A stretch of 64,000 nucleotides of DNA from Doryteuthis pealeii (GCA_023376005.1 CM042142.1:49043051-49107050), one strand, 5' to 3'; shown: positions 49,715 through 51,320, numbered from the stretch's first letter. Numbers and translations: made by a program. Notes: generated by a model from the letters alone, not told the origin.

Positions 49715-50170
49715 AAGATCTGTTTACATTTTCATATGAAAGAGTCTGGGAAAAATTAATTTTTACACTGCCTGGAGGGTGTTTTTTTTTGGTTGCAAGT
49801 AATGGTAAAATTGTTTTATAATAAAAATTAATGTTTGATATATCATATACTTACTTTGATCGGGAGGATTTGACTCATCAGGATTGTCTTTACTTGTCTG
49901 AACAGTCAGGGGTCGAGGAGGGAGGTTCGGAGATTGATCAGGAACTTTTTTCAAAAATTTGACGAAATTTCCAGGAAAATATCCAAAAACATTCTTCTCC
50001 ACATTACGACCTTGAAACCAACCCTCAGGATTTTCAAGAGTTCCTTTTAAGTTGAATTTAACAGGGGTCTTGACTTCAAGGGTATCCCCCTTTTCCATAA
50101 GAATATCCTCCGTGTCATTTGGCCCAGGAGTATAGTCGAATTTGGCTACGTAGGTGTAGATTTCCTCCAT
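558..50170 (-). CDS. PIK3R1-like: PI3-kinase p85-type regulatory subunit, 5' part (SH3-C1-SAM-C1-BH/RhoGAP), 13 coding exons
   Basis: Spliced gene read on the minus strand; coding exons (high to low) are 50170-49855, 34068-34000, 33694-33629, 31478-31431, 26598-26495, 24663-24529, 23056-22976, 21170-21116, 14497-14381, 14267-14169, 13213-13103, 11277-11200 and 692-558. Every exon has AG before and GT after it, and all phases join to give 471 codons without a stop. Seen domains: SH3 (~1-75), PPRPL ligand (84-88), C1 finger A (135-186), SAM (~202-273), C1 finger B (299-348), BH/RhoGAP (from ~364, incomplete). The SH3 with a long n-Src insertion, the PPRPL motif and the LPNPIIP segment of the BH domain point to class IA PI3-kinase p85, which binds and restrains p110 and recruits it to phosphotyrosines through SH2 domains. 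The SH2 part should lie left of the window. The C1-SAM-C1 insert is unlike vertebrate p85. An unrelated SH3/RhoGAP adaptor is the main alternative. Confidence 0.85.
800..1090. mobile_element. Composite hairpin element A with ACAAGGTGTGTC termini
   Basis: Four copies of an ACAAGGTGTGTCAAAAA-like terminus: an inverted pair at 801-851, and another at 944 and 1037 with its inverse at 1090. Between them is an internal segment with ATGAATGGAAC. The same architecture is at 4267-4520. Looks like a non-autonomous mariner/Tc1-type element that has acquired extra inverted termini. Confidence 0.6.
1345..1383. repeat. (CA)n microsatellite
   Basis: CA dinucleotide run. Other CA/TG tracts are near 8322-8340, 10165-10207, 32087-32104, 32624-32656, 55168-55194 and 58617-58648. 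Confidence 0.95.
1464..2230 (+). repeat. Dispersed repeat G interrupted by a solo LTR
   Basis: The flanks of the LTR at 1634-2163 match 60005-60210: CCTATACCACCTCATTCCAC on the left and CAGGTAACTTTAAATG on the right. The copy near 60 kb has no insertion, giving an empty site. Confidence 0.7.
1634..2163 (+). mobile_element. Solo LTR (530 bp) with 4-bp target duplication
   Basis: Begins TGTTAC and ends GTAACA, with ATAA directly repeated at 1630-1633 and 2164-2167. A polyadenylation signal AATAAA lies near 1914. The related sequence at 60138-60150 reads GGAAATAACAGG with a single ATAA, the precise unoccupied site. The 4-bp duplication fits Ty3/Gypsy or BEL-type integrases. No internal region or second LTR is present. 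Confidence 0.75.
2640..2874. mobile_element. hAT-like MITE, 235 bp, with 8-bp target duplication
   Basis: Terminal inverted repeats start GGRCCATATGACCTTAAGG and continue through CACCCCTTTTGCGAT on both sides (left arm with a few changes). Directly flanked by ATTTTATT at 2632-2639 and 2875-2882. An 8-bp duplication is typical of hAT and P superfamilies. No transposase. Confidence 0.72.
2885..3005 (+). mobile_element. SINE family D copy
   Basis: Matches 22-130: GCAAAATGGATATAAG, then GGTTGCAGGTTCAATCC and ACAGGCGAAAATAACA. Confidence 0.55.
3261..3605. mobile_element. SINE family C inverted dimer
   Basis: A minus-strand copy (3261-3480) is joined to a truncated plus-strand copy (about 3480-3605), so the segment folds on itself. 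Shared words include AGGATGTGACACAAGGTC and CAGACTGGG. Family described at 36190-36477. Confidence 0.65.
3932..4026 (+). repeat. Polypurine (GGA-rich) tract
   Basis: About 95 bases of almost pure G and A on the plus strand, with several GGG/GGGG runs. Potential for triplex or quadruplex formation. Encodes a low-complexity Glu-rich or Pro-rich frame that is not a gene. Confidence 0.85.
4267..4520. mobile_element. Composite hairpin element B with ACAAGGTGTGTC termini
   Basis: Second copy of the element at 800-1090: hairpin pair, internal segment with AAGAATGAATGG, then another hairpin pair ending CACACCTTGTAT. It abuts the 5S-derived sequence at 4526. Confidence 0.6.
4526..4650 (+). pseudogene. 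5S rRNA-derived SINE/pseudogene
   Basis: Recognisable 5S order: ATTACGGTCA, CTGAAAGCA, GATCACC, the box-A-like GTTAAGCAG, AATACTT, GGGTGACC and a final GTACTGTAAGC. Many substitutions. A second copy, sharing derived changes (GTTCAATACTTAA, AGCAGGTACTG, AAGCAACCTGA), is at 25893-26001 on the minus strand, so this is a dispersed family rather than one pseudogene. Confidence 0.68.
5022..5508. repeat. Foldback repeat, arms ~120 bp
   Basis: Left arm 5022-5150 and right arm 5390-5508 are inverted copies sharing CTATGTCAAATC and CCCCTTCAATTTTT. Arms are diverged, with gaps. The intervening ~240 bp is AT-rich and unrecognised. Confidence 0.55.
5510..6227. other. AT-rich intronic stretch without recognised elements
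   Basis: Only A/T homopolymers and short G runs are seen. Confidence 0.5.
6228..6432. mobile_element. MITE-like inverted repeat (~205 bp)
   Basis: ACAAAATTAAC at the left and GTTAATTTTGT at the right begin ~62-bp inverted arms containing ACTTAGAAC / GTTCTAAGT and ATATTTAATTCTGTAA. Confidence 0.6.
6731..7312 (+). mobile_element. Dispersed repeat R1, full-length copy (~580 bp)
   Basis: Best-preserved member of the most abundant family here. Order of landmarks: TTTACGGCATATCAACC, TTTAACCCA, GGTACTACCACTCCGGGTC, GGAGCAATGGTGATGAAGG, TTCTAGCACCCATATG, GGCCTCTCCGACCGCC, GGTGGCCCCATTGGGGG and a final CCCCAGCCGACAGGGC. No open frame. Other copies or fragments: 7597-7993, 8701-9147, 9735-10010, 11935-12290, 18213-18360, 23697-24327, 25228-25826, 31755-32067, 37855-37960(-), 39285-39852, 42000-42060, 43158-43205, 47815-47945, 51365-51485(-), 59370-59515(-), 62117-62272, 62300-62852. 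I do not recognise the family name. Confidence 0.75.
7463..7590 (-). mobile_element. SINE family B, truncated
   Basis: Body portion only, fused directly to an R1 copy at about 7590. Full-length copies at 9347-9588 and 30753-30998. Confidence 0.65.
7597..7993 (+). mobile_element. R1 copy with internal rearrangement
   Basis: Carries the TACTACCAC region twice with a new 5' segment (GCATGTCAACC) nested between, suggesting insertion of one R1 into another. Confidence 0.6.
8455..8564 (-). mobile_element. SINE family B, tRNA head portion
   Basis: Minus strand reads GGGGCCGGGTTAGCTCAG, then TGGTAGAGCG and AGTTCGATTCTGG: clear box A and box B of a tRNA-derived SINE. Part of the tandem duplication. 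Confidence 0.7.
8701..9147 (+). mobile_element. R1 copy (3' truncated)
   Basis: Runs from TTTACGGCATATCAACC to the GGCCTCTCCGACCGCC region and stops at the unit boundary. Confidence 0.72.
9347..9588 (-). mobile_element. SINE family B, full length
   Basis: About 240 bp. Minus strand: tRNA head (GGTTAGCTCAGTTGGTAGAG; box B AGTTCGATTC), then a body containing GGAGCTGATGGTAGGTGTGG and ending GCCGCCCC. A tRNA-derived SINE; not a functional tRNA because the anticodon arm and acceptor stem do not close. Confidence 0.75.
9735..10010 (+). mobile_element. R1 copy (truncated)
   Basis: 5' half of R1 with deletions, ending at TTCTAGCACCCAT. Confidence 0.65.
10661..10778. mobile_element. Mariner/Tc1-like MITE (118 bp)
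   Basis: Inverted termini TAGGATTGGAACGAAAGTC and its complement, with the AAGTCTTGTC motif also seen in the elements at 32943-33377. Flanked by TA dinucleotides, consistent with TA insertion. Almost entirely palindromic. Confidence 0.65.
10800..10940. repeat. A-rich CGTTAAAA tandem tract
   Basis: Repeated CGTT followed by 9-18 A, at least six times; an expanding low-complexity satellite. Confidence 0.8.
11200..11277 (-). CDS. PIK3R1-like: Coding exon 12: BH/RhoGAP domain with VYR motif
   Basis: 78 bases, residues 401-426. MNVYRISART places R409 where catalytic RhoGAPs carry the arginine finger (G-I-[YF]-R) and where p85 has LYR. The following helix (INKLKSTL) matches the p85 helix after it. 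Whether it activates GTPase hydrolysis cannot be judged; p85 BH domains bind Rac/Cdc42/Rab5 with weak or debated activity. Donor GTAAGT at 11199. Confidence 0.87.
11795..11895 (+). mobile_element. SINE family D copy
   Basis: Same motifs as 22-130, ending ACAGGCGAAAATAACA. Followed by an R1 3' part. Confidence 0.5.
11935..12290 (+). mobile_element. R1 copy, 3' half
   Basis: Begins at the TTTAATGTCATACTC region and runs to CAGCTCCAGCTGATTG. The reading frame across it is not a gene. A Helitron begins immediately after, at 12297. Confidence 0.65.
12297..12943 (+). mobile_element. Non-autonomous Helitron copy 1 (Hel-b type)
   Basis: 5' end A|TC, then a GTCTGTAACCGAA motif; 3' end with hairpin GCCCGGAGGGC, then CTAG|T. 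Contains an internal inverted repeat at about 12665-12845 centred on AATACTAATTATTG. Lies in the intron between exons 11 and 12, ending 160 bases from exon 11. No Rep/helicase coding. Confidence 0.78.
13103..13213 (-). CDS. PIK3R1-like: Coding exon 11: start of BH/RhoGAP domain
   Basis: 111 bases, residues 364-400. YFGLDLTEDL resembles the FG-PL-L opening of RhoGAP domains; it is followed by APSVVIRCVSEIEKW, aligning with the helix in p85 that reads PLLIKLVEAIEK. Acceptor TTGCAG at 13214, donor GTGAGT at 13102. A Helitron ends about 160 bases to its left. Confidence 0.85.
13806..14000 (-). pseudogene. 28S rRNA-derived fragment
   Basis: A GC-rich island in an AT-rich intron. Minus strand reads CCCGAGAGGAACCGCGGG, matching the sarcin-ricin loop region of large-subunit rRNA (GAGAGGAACC), and about 90 bases on has GGCTGAAAGCCTCTAAG (compare GACTGAACGCCTCTAAG of 28S). 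Between them is TTGTGTGCCCGCTC. Near-3' portion of 28S inserted in the intron between exons 10 and 11. Confidence 0.65.
14169..14267 (-). CDS. PIK3R1-like: Coding exon 10: second half of C1 zinc finger B and linker
   Basis: 99 bases, residues 331-363. Provides C332, H337, C340 and C348, giving the exact H-x12-C-x2-C-x13-C-x2-C-x4-H-x2-C-x7-C spacing of C1 domains. The tail (about 350-363) is basic and hydrophilic and leads into the BH/RhoGAP domain. Nine cysteines in 33 residues. Acceptor TTTCAG, donor GTAAGT. Confidence 0.9.
14381..14497 (-). CDS. PIK3R1-like: Coding exon 9: first half of C1 zinc finger B
   Basis: 117 bases, residues 292-330. H299 followed by 12 residues then C312, C315, 13 residues and C329. 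Residues 319-326 (LFGLMHQG) fit the L-W-G-x3-Q-G signature of diacylglycerol/phorbol-ester-type C1 domains; the proline before the first Cys pair is missing (M309). Donor GTATGA at 14380; acceptor TTTTAG at 14498. Confidence 0.9.
14624..15143 (+). mobile_element. Non-autonomous Helitron copy 2, decayed 3' end
   Basis: Starts A|TCTTATTATAATGGAGATT like copy 4. The 3' part retains a weak CAGGGGGCTC remnant and ends CCAG|T where CTAG is expected. Begins 127 bases upstream of exon 9's acceptor. Confidence 0.68.
15250..15470 (+). mobile_element. SINE family E, two adjacent copies
   Basis: Two head-to-tail units (15250-15340 and 15341-15470) sharing TTAGCAARYTAGTCTCACTGATCC and CTTGTGCC; the second has a tRNA-like GATGTAGTGGTTAGC start. 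Other copies: 18003-18106, 22545-22585, 44930-45045, and 60490-60560 (minus). Confidence 0.55.
15739..16881. repeat. Long foldback element (~1.14 kb)
   Basis: Left arm 15739-16328 and right arm 16376-16881 are inverted copies, sharing CTAAAGCTGAGT, AATTTGCAATTAAGTAAAA, CAGAGCTGAA and GTCTAGT at the centre. The central 47 bases are TA/CA repeats. The left arm holds a (GA)n run and the right arm short (TC)n and TCTCTC runs at the equivalent place. No open frame of note. Confidence 0.75.
16893..17135 (+). mobile_element. SINE family B, plus-strand copy
   Basis: tRNA head GGTTTAGCTCAGTTGGTAGG, box B AGGTTCGATACTGG, body with GAGCTGACGGTAGGTGTGGC and end AGGCCACTCTACC. Directly follows the long foldback. 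Confidence 0.72.
17213..17300. repeat. Short palindrome
   Basis: Inverted arms of ~40 bases (GAAGAAAAGGTTTTC ... GAAAACATTTTCTTC) around CACAGGATG. Flanked on both sides by ATATTGTCGGAT, a motif that also flanks repeats at 17359, 51175 and 54650. Confidence 0.7.
17407..17496. repeat. (GATA)n microsatellite
   Basis: About 22 GATA units. Confidence 0.95.
17501..17610. repeat. Palindrome next to GATA tract
   Basis: GGCCCTTGCTTCGGACTTTG and its complement enclose a ~50-base middle with AAACAGAACCAG; the middle recurs just right of the palindrome. Confidence 0.7.
18537..19188 (-). mobile_element. Non-autonomous Helitron copy 3 (Hel-a type)
   Basis: Minus orientation: TC start at 19188 next to host A, CTAG end at 18537 next to host T. 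The 3' hairpin is GCACCCGGAGGGTGC. Contains a local 28-base duplication around GATTTGAAACAGAGGGAG. Confidence 0.82.
19546..20012. repeat. Near-perfect ~470-bp palindrome
   Basis: Arms of about 225 bases, almost identical, with a ~16-base centre (around CAGTTATTCACC). Outer ends TTCGAAGGCAATACAATGCG. Inside each arm is CTGATGA, stem GAAGC/GCTTC, GAAA (19904-19930 plus; 19636-19660 minus). Shares outer terminus with the palindrome at 28965-29210. Confidence 0.85.
20111..20386. repeat. Foldback element with CTGAAGA/GAAAC motif
   Basis: Arms ~110 bases: TATTTTGTTCTCAG outer, CTGAAGAAGATACC and GATCTGAAACAAG inside. The centre is AT-only. Confidence 0.75.
20400..21110. other. AT-rich intron stretch
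   Basis: TA microsatellites plus a diverged duplicate pair: about 20640-20760 and 20840-20990 both contain AAAATGTATTTATATTGT and TAATATTYAGCCAAAATT. Nothing coding. Confidence 0.5.
21116..21170 (-). CDS. PIK3R1-like: Coding exon 8: proline-containing linker
   Basis: 55 bases, residues 274-291. A short linker with NPLPPTG followed by an acidic stretch, separating SAM from the second C1 finger. Acceptor TTAACAG and donor GTCAGT; changes phase from 0 to 1, exactly as exon 9 needs. Confidence 0.72.
21470..22080. other. Intron stretch without recognised element
   Basis: Mixed composition, less AT-rich at 21500-21900; no exon, tRNA or known repeat was identified. Confidence 0.4.
22085..22304. 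repeat. Foldback element (CTGAAGA type)
   Basis: Outer TTTAGATTTTT / AAAAATCTAAA, inner ACCTGAAGAAG. The right arm has CAGCTGAAACATT and ATAACAATAAAGATAAGGAC, words that recur in the foldbacks at 26231, 56082 and 62941. Confidence 0.72.
22886..22923. repeat. (CATA)n microsatellite
   Basis: About eight CATA units followed by CACA. Confidence 0.9.
22976..23056 (-). CDS. PIK3R1-like: Coding exon 7: SAM domain, end
   Basis: 81 bases, residues 247-273. Encodes EMGI followed by a long amphipathic stretch, the loop and helix 5 that close a SAM domain (compare the common L-GI...H-KKIL motif; here GI...HQKSLL). Acceptor CTAATAG at 23057, donor GTAAGT at 22975; phase 0 to phase 0, so exons 6 and 7 together form a clean SAM module. 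Confidence 0.86.
23697..24327 (+). mobile_element. R1 copy, nearly full length
   Basis: Starts TTTTAATGGCATGACAACCC, ends CCCTAGCCAACTGGG. More diverged than the copy at 6731. Confidence 0.7.
24529..24663 (-). CDS. PIK3R1-like: Coding exon 6: SAM domain, first part
   Basis: 135 bases, residues 202-246, phase 0 on both sides. Pattern typical of a sterile alpha motif: W-T-V-x-x-V-S-D-W near the start, ALNLYRYAELFREQNI in helices 1-2, and GADLKNMDEKRLM leading to helix 4. SAM domains form helical dimers or polymers or bind partners. The donor GTTTGT at 24528 is weak and followed by a long T/G-rich run; alternative splicing here is possible. Confidence 0.88.
25228..25826 (+). mobile_element. R1 copy, nearly full length
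   Basis: Starts GGTTGGTTGGATTTTACAGC and ends CCCCAGCCAACAG. The frames across it are repeat-derived. Confidence 0.7.
25893..26001 (-). pseudogene. 5S rRNA-derived element, second copy
   Basis: Minus strand: TGCTAGATCAC, GAAGTTAAGCAGC, CAATACTTAAGTGGG, GTACTGGAAGC, AAGCAACCTGA. Shares its non-5S changes with 4526-4650, so both derive from one amplified source. Abuts a short R1 5' fragment. Confidence 0.65.
26231..26417. repeat. Foldback element (CTGAAGA type)
   Basis: Outer GTATTATTTGG / CCAAATAATAC; inner CCTGAAGAAGGCCGG and CAGCCGAAACATTG on the right, the inverse with AACGTTTCGGCC on the left. GGC/GCC stem before GAAAC. Confidence 0.78.
26495..26598 (-). CDS. PIK3R1-like: Coding exon 5: end of C1 zinc finger A
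   Basis: 104 bases, residues 167-201. Supplies C168, H173, C176 and C186, completing an H-C-C-C-C-H-C-C ligand set. The last spacing is nine residues (C176 to C186) instead of the usual seven, so the final loop is longer than normal. Ends in phase 0 at donor GTTAGT (26494). A Helitron copy begins only 56 bases upstream of the acceptor, at 26655. Confidence 0.85.
26655..27281 (+). mobile_element. Non-autonomous Helitron copy 4 (Hel-a type)
   Basis: 5' A|TCTTATTATAATGGAGATT, 3' hairpin GCACCCGGAGGGTGC, nine bases, CTAG|T. 627 bp. The best-preserved member together with copies 3 and 5. Inserted with its 5' end 56 bases upstream of the acceptor of exon 5. Confidence 0.85.
27343..27537 (+). repeat. 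Dispersed repeat H, copy 1
   Basis: Matches 31005-31213 through TGTTGTAACCTAA, GGTTACTAAATGAGAAATAA, AATCTTTATAACAT and TTCATAGGTAGGGTATATAA. Unrecognised family. Confidence 0.65.
28647..28872 (+). mobile_element. SINE family C, plus-strand copy
   Basis: tRNA-like head (GCATGATGTAATGGTTAG; GAGTTCAAATCCTGG) and body to GGAGGTGCTGGTAAATA. Followed by a TA tract. Confidence 0.7.
28965..29210. repeat. Near-perfect 246-bp palindrome
   Basis: Arms ~118 bases from GCTTGAAGGCAATTACAATG to the centre at AGTTAATAAAGTT, with CAGCTGTTTCAA / TTGAAACAGCTG. Few arm mismatches. Outer terminus matches 19546-20012 and, as one arm only, about 58845-58912. Confidence 0.85.
29679..30306 (-). mobile_element. Non-autonomous Helitron copy 5 (Hel-a type)
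   Basis: Minus orientation; TC at 30306 next to host A, CTAG at 29682-29679 next to host T; hairpin GCACCCGGAGGGTGC. 628 bp. Confidence 0.85.
30753..30998 (-). mobile_element. SINE family B, full length
   Basis: Head GGGACCGGGTTAGCTCAGTC, TAGAGCGTTCGGC, box B AGTTCGATACCGG; body to GGCCGCCCC. The clearest copy of the family. Confidence 0.78.
31005..31213 (+). repeat. Dispersed repeat H, copy 2
   Basis: See 27343-27537; this copy has an extra ~20 bases (AGTCAGCATAATACTCC). Confidence 0.65.
31222..31289 (+). mobile_element. Helitron 3' end fragment
   Basis: Only the last ~70 bases: CATTACATTAAAACTTAAAT, degenerate hairpin GCCCAGAAGGC, CTAG|T. Truncated at its 5' side next to repeat H. Confidence 0.6.
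31431..31478 (-). CDS. PIK3R1-like: Coding exon 4: middle of C1 zinc finger A
   Basis: A 48-base micro-exon, residues 151-166, carrying C151, an IWG motif at 155-157, E161-G162 and C165. This corresponds to the LWG...QG..C middle of typical C1 domains, with Glu in place of the conserved Gln. Acceptor TTATAG and donor GTAAGT keep phase 1. Confidence 0.85.
31755..32067 (+). mobile_element. R1 copy, 5' half
   Basis: Highly similar to the copies at 6731 and 8701, from TTTACGGCATATCAACC to AAAAAGGGGTTGGGG. Confidence 0.72.
32943..33377. mobile_element. Tandem pair of mariner-like MITEs
   Basis: Two related ~200-bp elements (32943-33144 and 33158-33377). Termini read GAAAGTCTTGT..., and the shared interior has AGGTAAAATAATTACATAAT and AATTACATAACTTTTA. 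Ends GACAAGACTTTCGAACC and GGTCCAAAAGTCTTGTCAC resemble mariner termini. No transposase. Confidence 0.6.
33629..33694 (-). CDS. PIK3R1-like: Coding exon 3: start of C1 zinc finger A
   Basis: 66 bases, residues 129-150. Contains the first zinc ligand H135 followed by 12 residues and C148; C151 is completed by the next exon. The RPILC stretch keeps the proline three residues before the first Cys that typical diacylglycerol-binding C1 domains have. Donor is GTAAGT at 33628; acceptor TTGCAG at 33695. Confidence 0.85.
34000..34068 (-). CDS. PIK3R1-like: Coding exon 2: Ser/Pro/Glu-rich linker
   Basis: 69 bases, residues 106-128 of the assembled protein. It encodes a linker rich in E, S, P and V with no recognisable domain, joining the proline-rich segment to the first C1 finger. 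Acceptor TTTCAG at 34069 and donor GTAATT at 33999 preserve phase 1 on both sides. Support comes from phase continuity and splice sites rather than similarity, so this exon is less secure than its neighbours and could be alternatively used. Confidence 0.7.
34769..34970 (-). mobile_element. SINE family C copy
   Basis: Body motifs CAATTTCTTAAGC, CAGTCTGTCCTACT and ACCTTTCCCAAGGGTATT; head mostly lost. Confidence 0.6.
34975..36180. other. Intron stretch with no recognised element
   Basis: About 1.2 kb of AT-rich sequence with short G runs (35550, 35918). The last 150 bases are GC-richer. No reading frame, tRNA or repeat was recognised. Confidence 0.4.
36190..36477 (-). mobile_element. SINE family C, full length (reference copy)
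   Basis: Minus strand: head with GTGTGGTGTAATGGTTAAAG (box A) and GAGTTCAAATCCTGG (box B), then body ATTTCACTTAGCGC, CCTTGGGAAAGG, AGACTGGGTTCTTTAACC, CTCTGAATTCCAAC and TGACCGTGTGTCACATCC. tRNA-derived. Other copies: 3261-3605, 28647-28872, 34769-34970, 39868-40127, 41207-41503, 45130-45290, 46024-46198, 50441-50676, 50687-50915, 52200-52430, 53484-53563, 54024-54290, 61030-61125. Confidence 0.75.
36500..37800. other. Unclassified repeat-like sequence, GC-richer than surroundings
   Basis: Contains an internal near-duplicate (GAATCCATTGGACAGAGCCG near 36990 and GAATTCATTGGACAGAGCTG near 37356, each followed by CAACCCAGG/CGACCCAGG and ACAACAACA). No long frame. May be the decayed end of a retroelement; family not recognised. 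Confidence 0.45.
37957..38688 (+). repeat. 61-bp minisatellite, ~12 units
   Basis: Unit contains CAGTGGTAGTAACCTATTAG, CATCCMAACTATATAGGTC and AAATATGTGCGTTTCAGACC. Units differ at few positions. On the minus strand the unit aligns with the interior of R1 (TATTTAACCCATAGATGGG ... CTAACAGGTACTACCAC), and an R1 fragment adjoins at 37855-37960. Confidence 0.9.
38689..39123 (+). mobile_element. Helitron-like copy 6, divergent
   Basis: A|TCTATTAATAATGGAGATT start, TGTCTGTAAC motif, 3' hairpin-like CGCCTGGAGGACG, and CTGG|T end (CTRR). Inserted at the right end of the minisatellite. Confidence 0.6.
39285..39852 (+). mobile_element. R1 copy, nearly full length
   Basis: From GGTTGGTTGGATGG to CCCCAGTCAACAGGGC, with a deletion in the middle. 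Confidence 0.7.
39868..40127 (+). mobile_element. SINE family C copy
   Basis: Degraded head (GGTGCAATCATTACC), body to AAAATTGGC. Confidence 0.62.
40850..41012 (-). mobile_element. SINE family B copy
   Basis: Head AGGTTTAGCTCAGTCAGTAG with body AGTGGGGAGTTGACGGCAGG; diverged. Confidence 0.65.
41207..41503 (+). mobile_element. SINE family C, full length
   Basis: Head GGTGTTTGTGGTGCAATGG, box B GAATTCAAATCCTGG, ending GGAGGGGTTGGTAAATA. Confidence 0.68.
42070..42480 (-). pseudogene. Possible decayed coding remnant
   Basis: Minus-strand translation in one frame gives short blocks rich in N, K and I separated by several stops. It suggests an old retroelement frame, but I cannot match it to a domain. 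Followed at 42800-42840 by TTGAAAAAGGGTGAA and TTCACCCGAAAT, a stem-GAAA motif like that in the foldbacks. Confidence 0.25.
43647..44224. repeat. Foldback element with CTGATGA/GAAAG core
   Basis: Arms 43647-43819 and 44050-44224 (about 90% alike by eye), spacer ~230 bp. Each arm contains CCCCTGATGAT, a GGCAC/GTGCC-type stem, then GAAAGTACT, and ends at TTCTACATGTATAAA. Confidence 0.8.
44525..44773 (+). mobile_element. Helitron-like repeat J, copy 1
   Basis: 3' end has CACCACCCAGAGGGTG hairpin, a T run, and CTAG|T. Shares CAATCAAAACA-type, TATTTGAATTTTRACAGC and AAAACTAT words with 49490-49815. 5' end not defined. Confidence 0.45.
45130..45290 (-). mobile_element. SINE family C copy, body only
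   Basis: AAGCGGAGTTTAACAGG to CCCAAGAATATTAGC; the tRNA head is missing. Confidence 0.62.
46024..46198 (-). mobile_element. SINE family C copy, body only
   Basis: AGCAGGATGTAATACAAGG to TAGCTGGAGGGAG. Confidence 0.62.
46250..46376 (-). mobile_element. SINE family B, body fragment
   Basis: AGAATGGCTTATTGTCAG to CATCAGCTCC; truncated before the tRNA head. Confidence 0.55.
46499..47159 (-). mobile_element. Non-autonomous Helitron copy 7 (Hel-b type) with 5' duplication
   Basis: Minus orientation; TC at 47159 next to host A, CTAG at 46502-46499 next to host T. The 5'-terminal ~135 bases are present twice in tandem (46887-47024 and 47026-47159), each with GGTTACAGACAGACACC or its variant. 3' hairpin partly lost. 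Confidence 0.75.
47815..47945 (+). mobile_element. R1 5' fragment
   Basis: TTTACGGCATATCAACC to CCATAGATGGGAC, then unrelated sequence. Confidence 0.7.
48521..48804. mobile_element. MITE-like repeat F, copy 1
   Basis: Ends AGAGATGCTGATAGG and CTATCGGCATCACTG are inverted. Interior: CTAAAAGGACGCAGTAAAAT, TTCCCTCACC, GTAAATACATTTCAATAG. Other copies 53668-53940 and 55737-56063. Confidence 0.65.
49490..49815 (+). mobile_element. Helitron-like repeat J, copy 2
   Basis: Second copy of 44525-44773 with hairpin CACTGCCTGGAGGGTG; terminal CTRR not preserved. It stops ~40 bases from the donor of exon 1. Confidence 0.4.
49855..50170 (-). CDS. PIK3R1-like: Coding exon 1: SH3 domain and proline-rich PPRPL segment
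   Basis: 105 codons plus one base. The SH3 spans about residues 4-75: an ALYDY-like AKFDY at 9-13, acidic RT loop (ED at 21-22), W51 at the ligand groove, and GYFPGNFV at 63-70 with P66. Between the EKGDTLEV strand and the GWF motif there is a long n-Src insertion ending NPEGW, the hallmark of p85-type SH3 domains. After it, residues 81-88 contain PNLPPRPL, matching the proline-rich stretch between SH3 and BH domain in p85, which can bind SH3 domains in cis or trans. Donor is GTAAGT at 49854. Next intron is about 15.8 kb. Confidence 0.9.
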
Positions 50171-50210
50171 GGCGCTGATAAGTTCATCAGAGCAAGAGAG
50201 TCAGTCAAAT
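50171..50210 (-). promoter_or_regulatory. 3' end of 5' UTR in SH3 exon, with overlapping upstream ATG
   Basis: A pyrimidine-rich tract and AG end at 50211, so this exon is internal and at least one 5' UTR exon lies further right. The chosen start at 50170 has an ideal context (GCCATGG). An upstream ATG at 50187 is 17 bases ahead, out of frame and in weak context; its 13-codon reading frame runs past the main start and stops just inside the coding region. It could modestly reduce initiation at the main start. Confidence 0.6.
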
Positions 50211-50348
50211 CTAGAAAAGAAGAAAAAGAAAAAATAAGAAATAAGAAAAAATTGAATCAATATTTGCAAGATTTGCATCAAATAGTGAATCAAAATTGAT
50301 ATTGTAGTTGTAAATAGCTGTATCTGCATGTTTGCTACTGTCTAGTTT

Positions 50349-50395
<47 letters not shown>

Positions 50396-50440
50396 CTTAT
50401 GCTTAAGGGTTGACATTGATCTTTTTACTTCATTATATAT

Positions 50441-50915
50441 TTCCCAACCCCTCTGCACGAGCAGGATGTGACACAAGGTCAATTTCTTAAGGGTTGAATT
50501 CAGAGTTTTCCTTCTCCTAGACTGGTTGCCTAGCCAAGGTTAAAAGAGCACAGTCTCCCCTACTATTTACCATAGCTGGAGGGAGAGTAGTTTCCCAAGG
50601 CATTAGCGCTAAGTGAAATGCAATTACCACATCAGGATTTGAACTCTGGGCGACGAGTCCATTTCCCATGATTAACACATATATACACCAACCCCTCCAC
50701 ACAAGCAGGATGTGACACAAGTTCAATTTCTTGAGCGGAGTTCAACAGGTTTGAATTCAGAGTTTTCCTTCTCCTAGACTGATTACCTAGCCAAGGTTAA
50801 AGAGCACAGTCTCCCCTACTATTTACCCATAGCTGGAGGGAGAGTAGTTTCCCAAGGATATTAGCGCTATGTGAAAGGCAAACAGTCTCATCCAGGATTT
50901 GAACTCATGAGTCCG
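50441..50915 (-). mobile_element. Two SINE family C copies in tandem
   Basis: Copy 1 about 50441-50676 and copy 2 about 50687-50915, same orientation, both with AGCAGGATGTGACACAAG and CATAGCTGGAGGGAGAG. Probably one inserted into the A-rich or 3' side of the other. Confidence 0.68.
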
Positions 50916-50984
50916 ATTCCTACGTATATATATATATATAAAAATGAAAAAACACAAATTTCGTTCACAGAGGATGTTTAATAA

Positions 50985-51320
50985 GCTGATGTTGCAGTGT
51001 TTCGGTTTGTTTAACAAACCTTCCTCAGGGGCTTTGTTTGTTTAAAGAAAAAGAAATTATTAGTGAACAAAAATCTGTGAGCCTCTGCTTTTGGTATGTG
51101 CCTGCTTTTGTTAATATTCAAATATGTGAAAAAAAAGACATACTTTAAAAAAGTATACTTTATAAAATTACATATTGTCGGATTTACTTCCACTTTTTCT
51201 TCATACATATATACGTAAGTATATAAAAATGAAAAAACAAGGTGTTTAAAAGGATGATAATTTTTACTAGACCAACGCTTCAGCATTTTGGTTTGTTCAT
51301 CAAACTATCATCGGTACTAT
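50985..51320 (-). repeat. Repeat with CTGAGGA/GAAAC core
   Basis: Minus strand at 51033-51003: CTGAGGAA, an 8-bp GGTTTGTT/AACAAACC stem, GAAAC. A diverged second unit is at about 51225-51320. The sequence ATGAAAAAACA precedes both. Confidence 0.55.
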
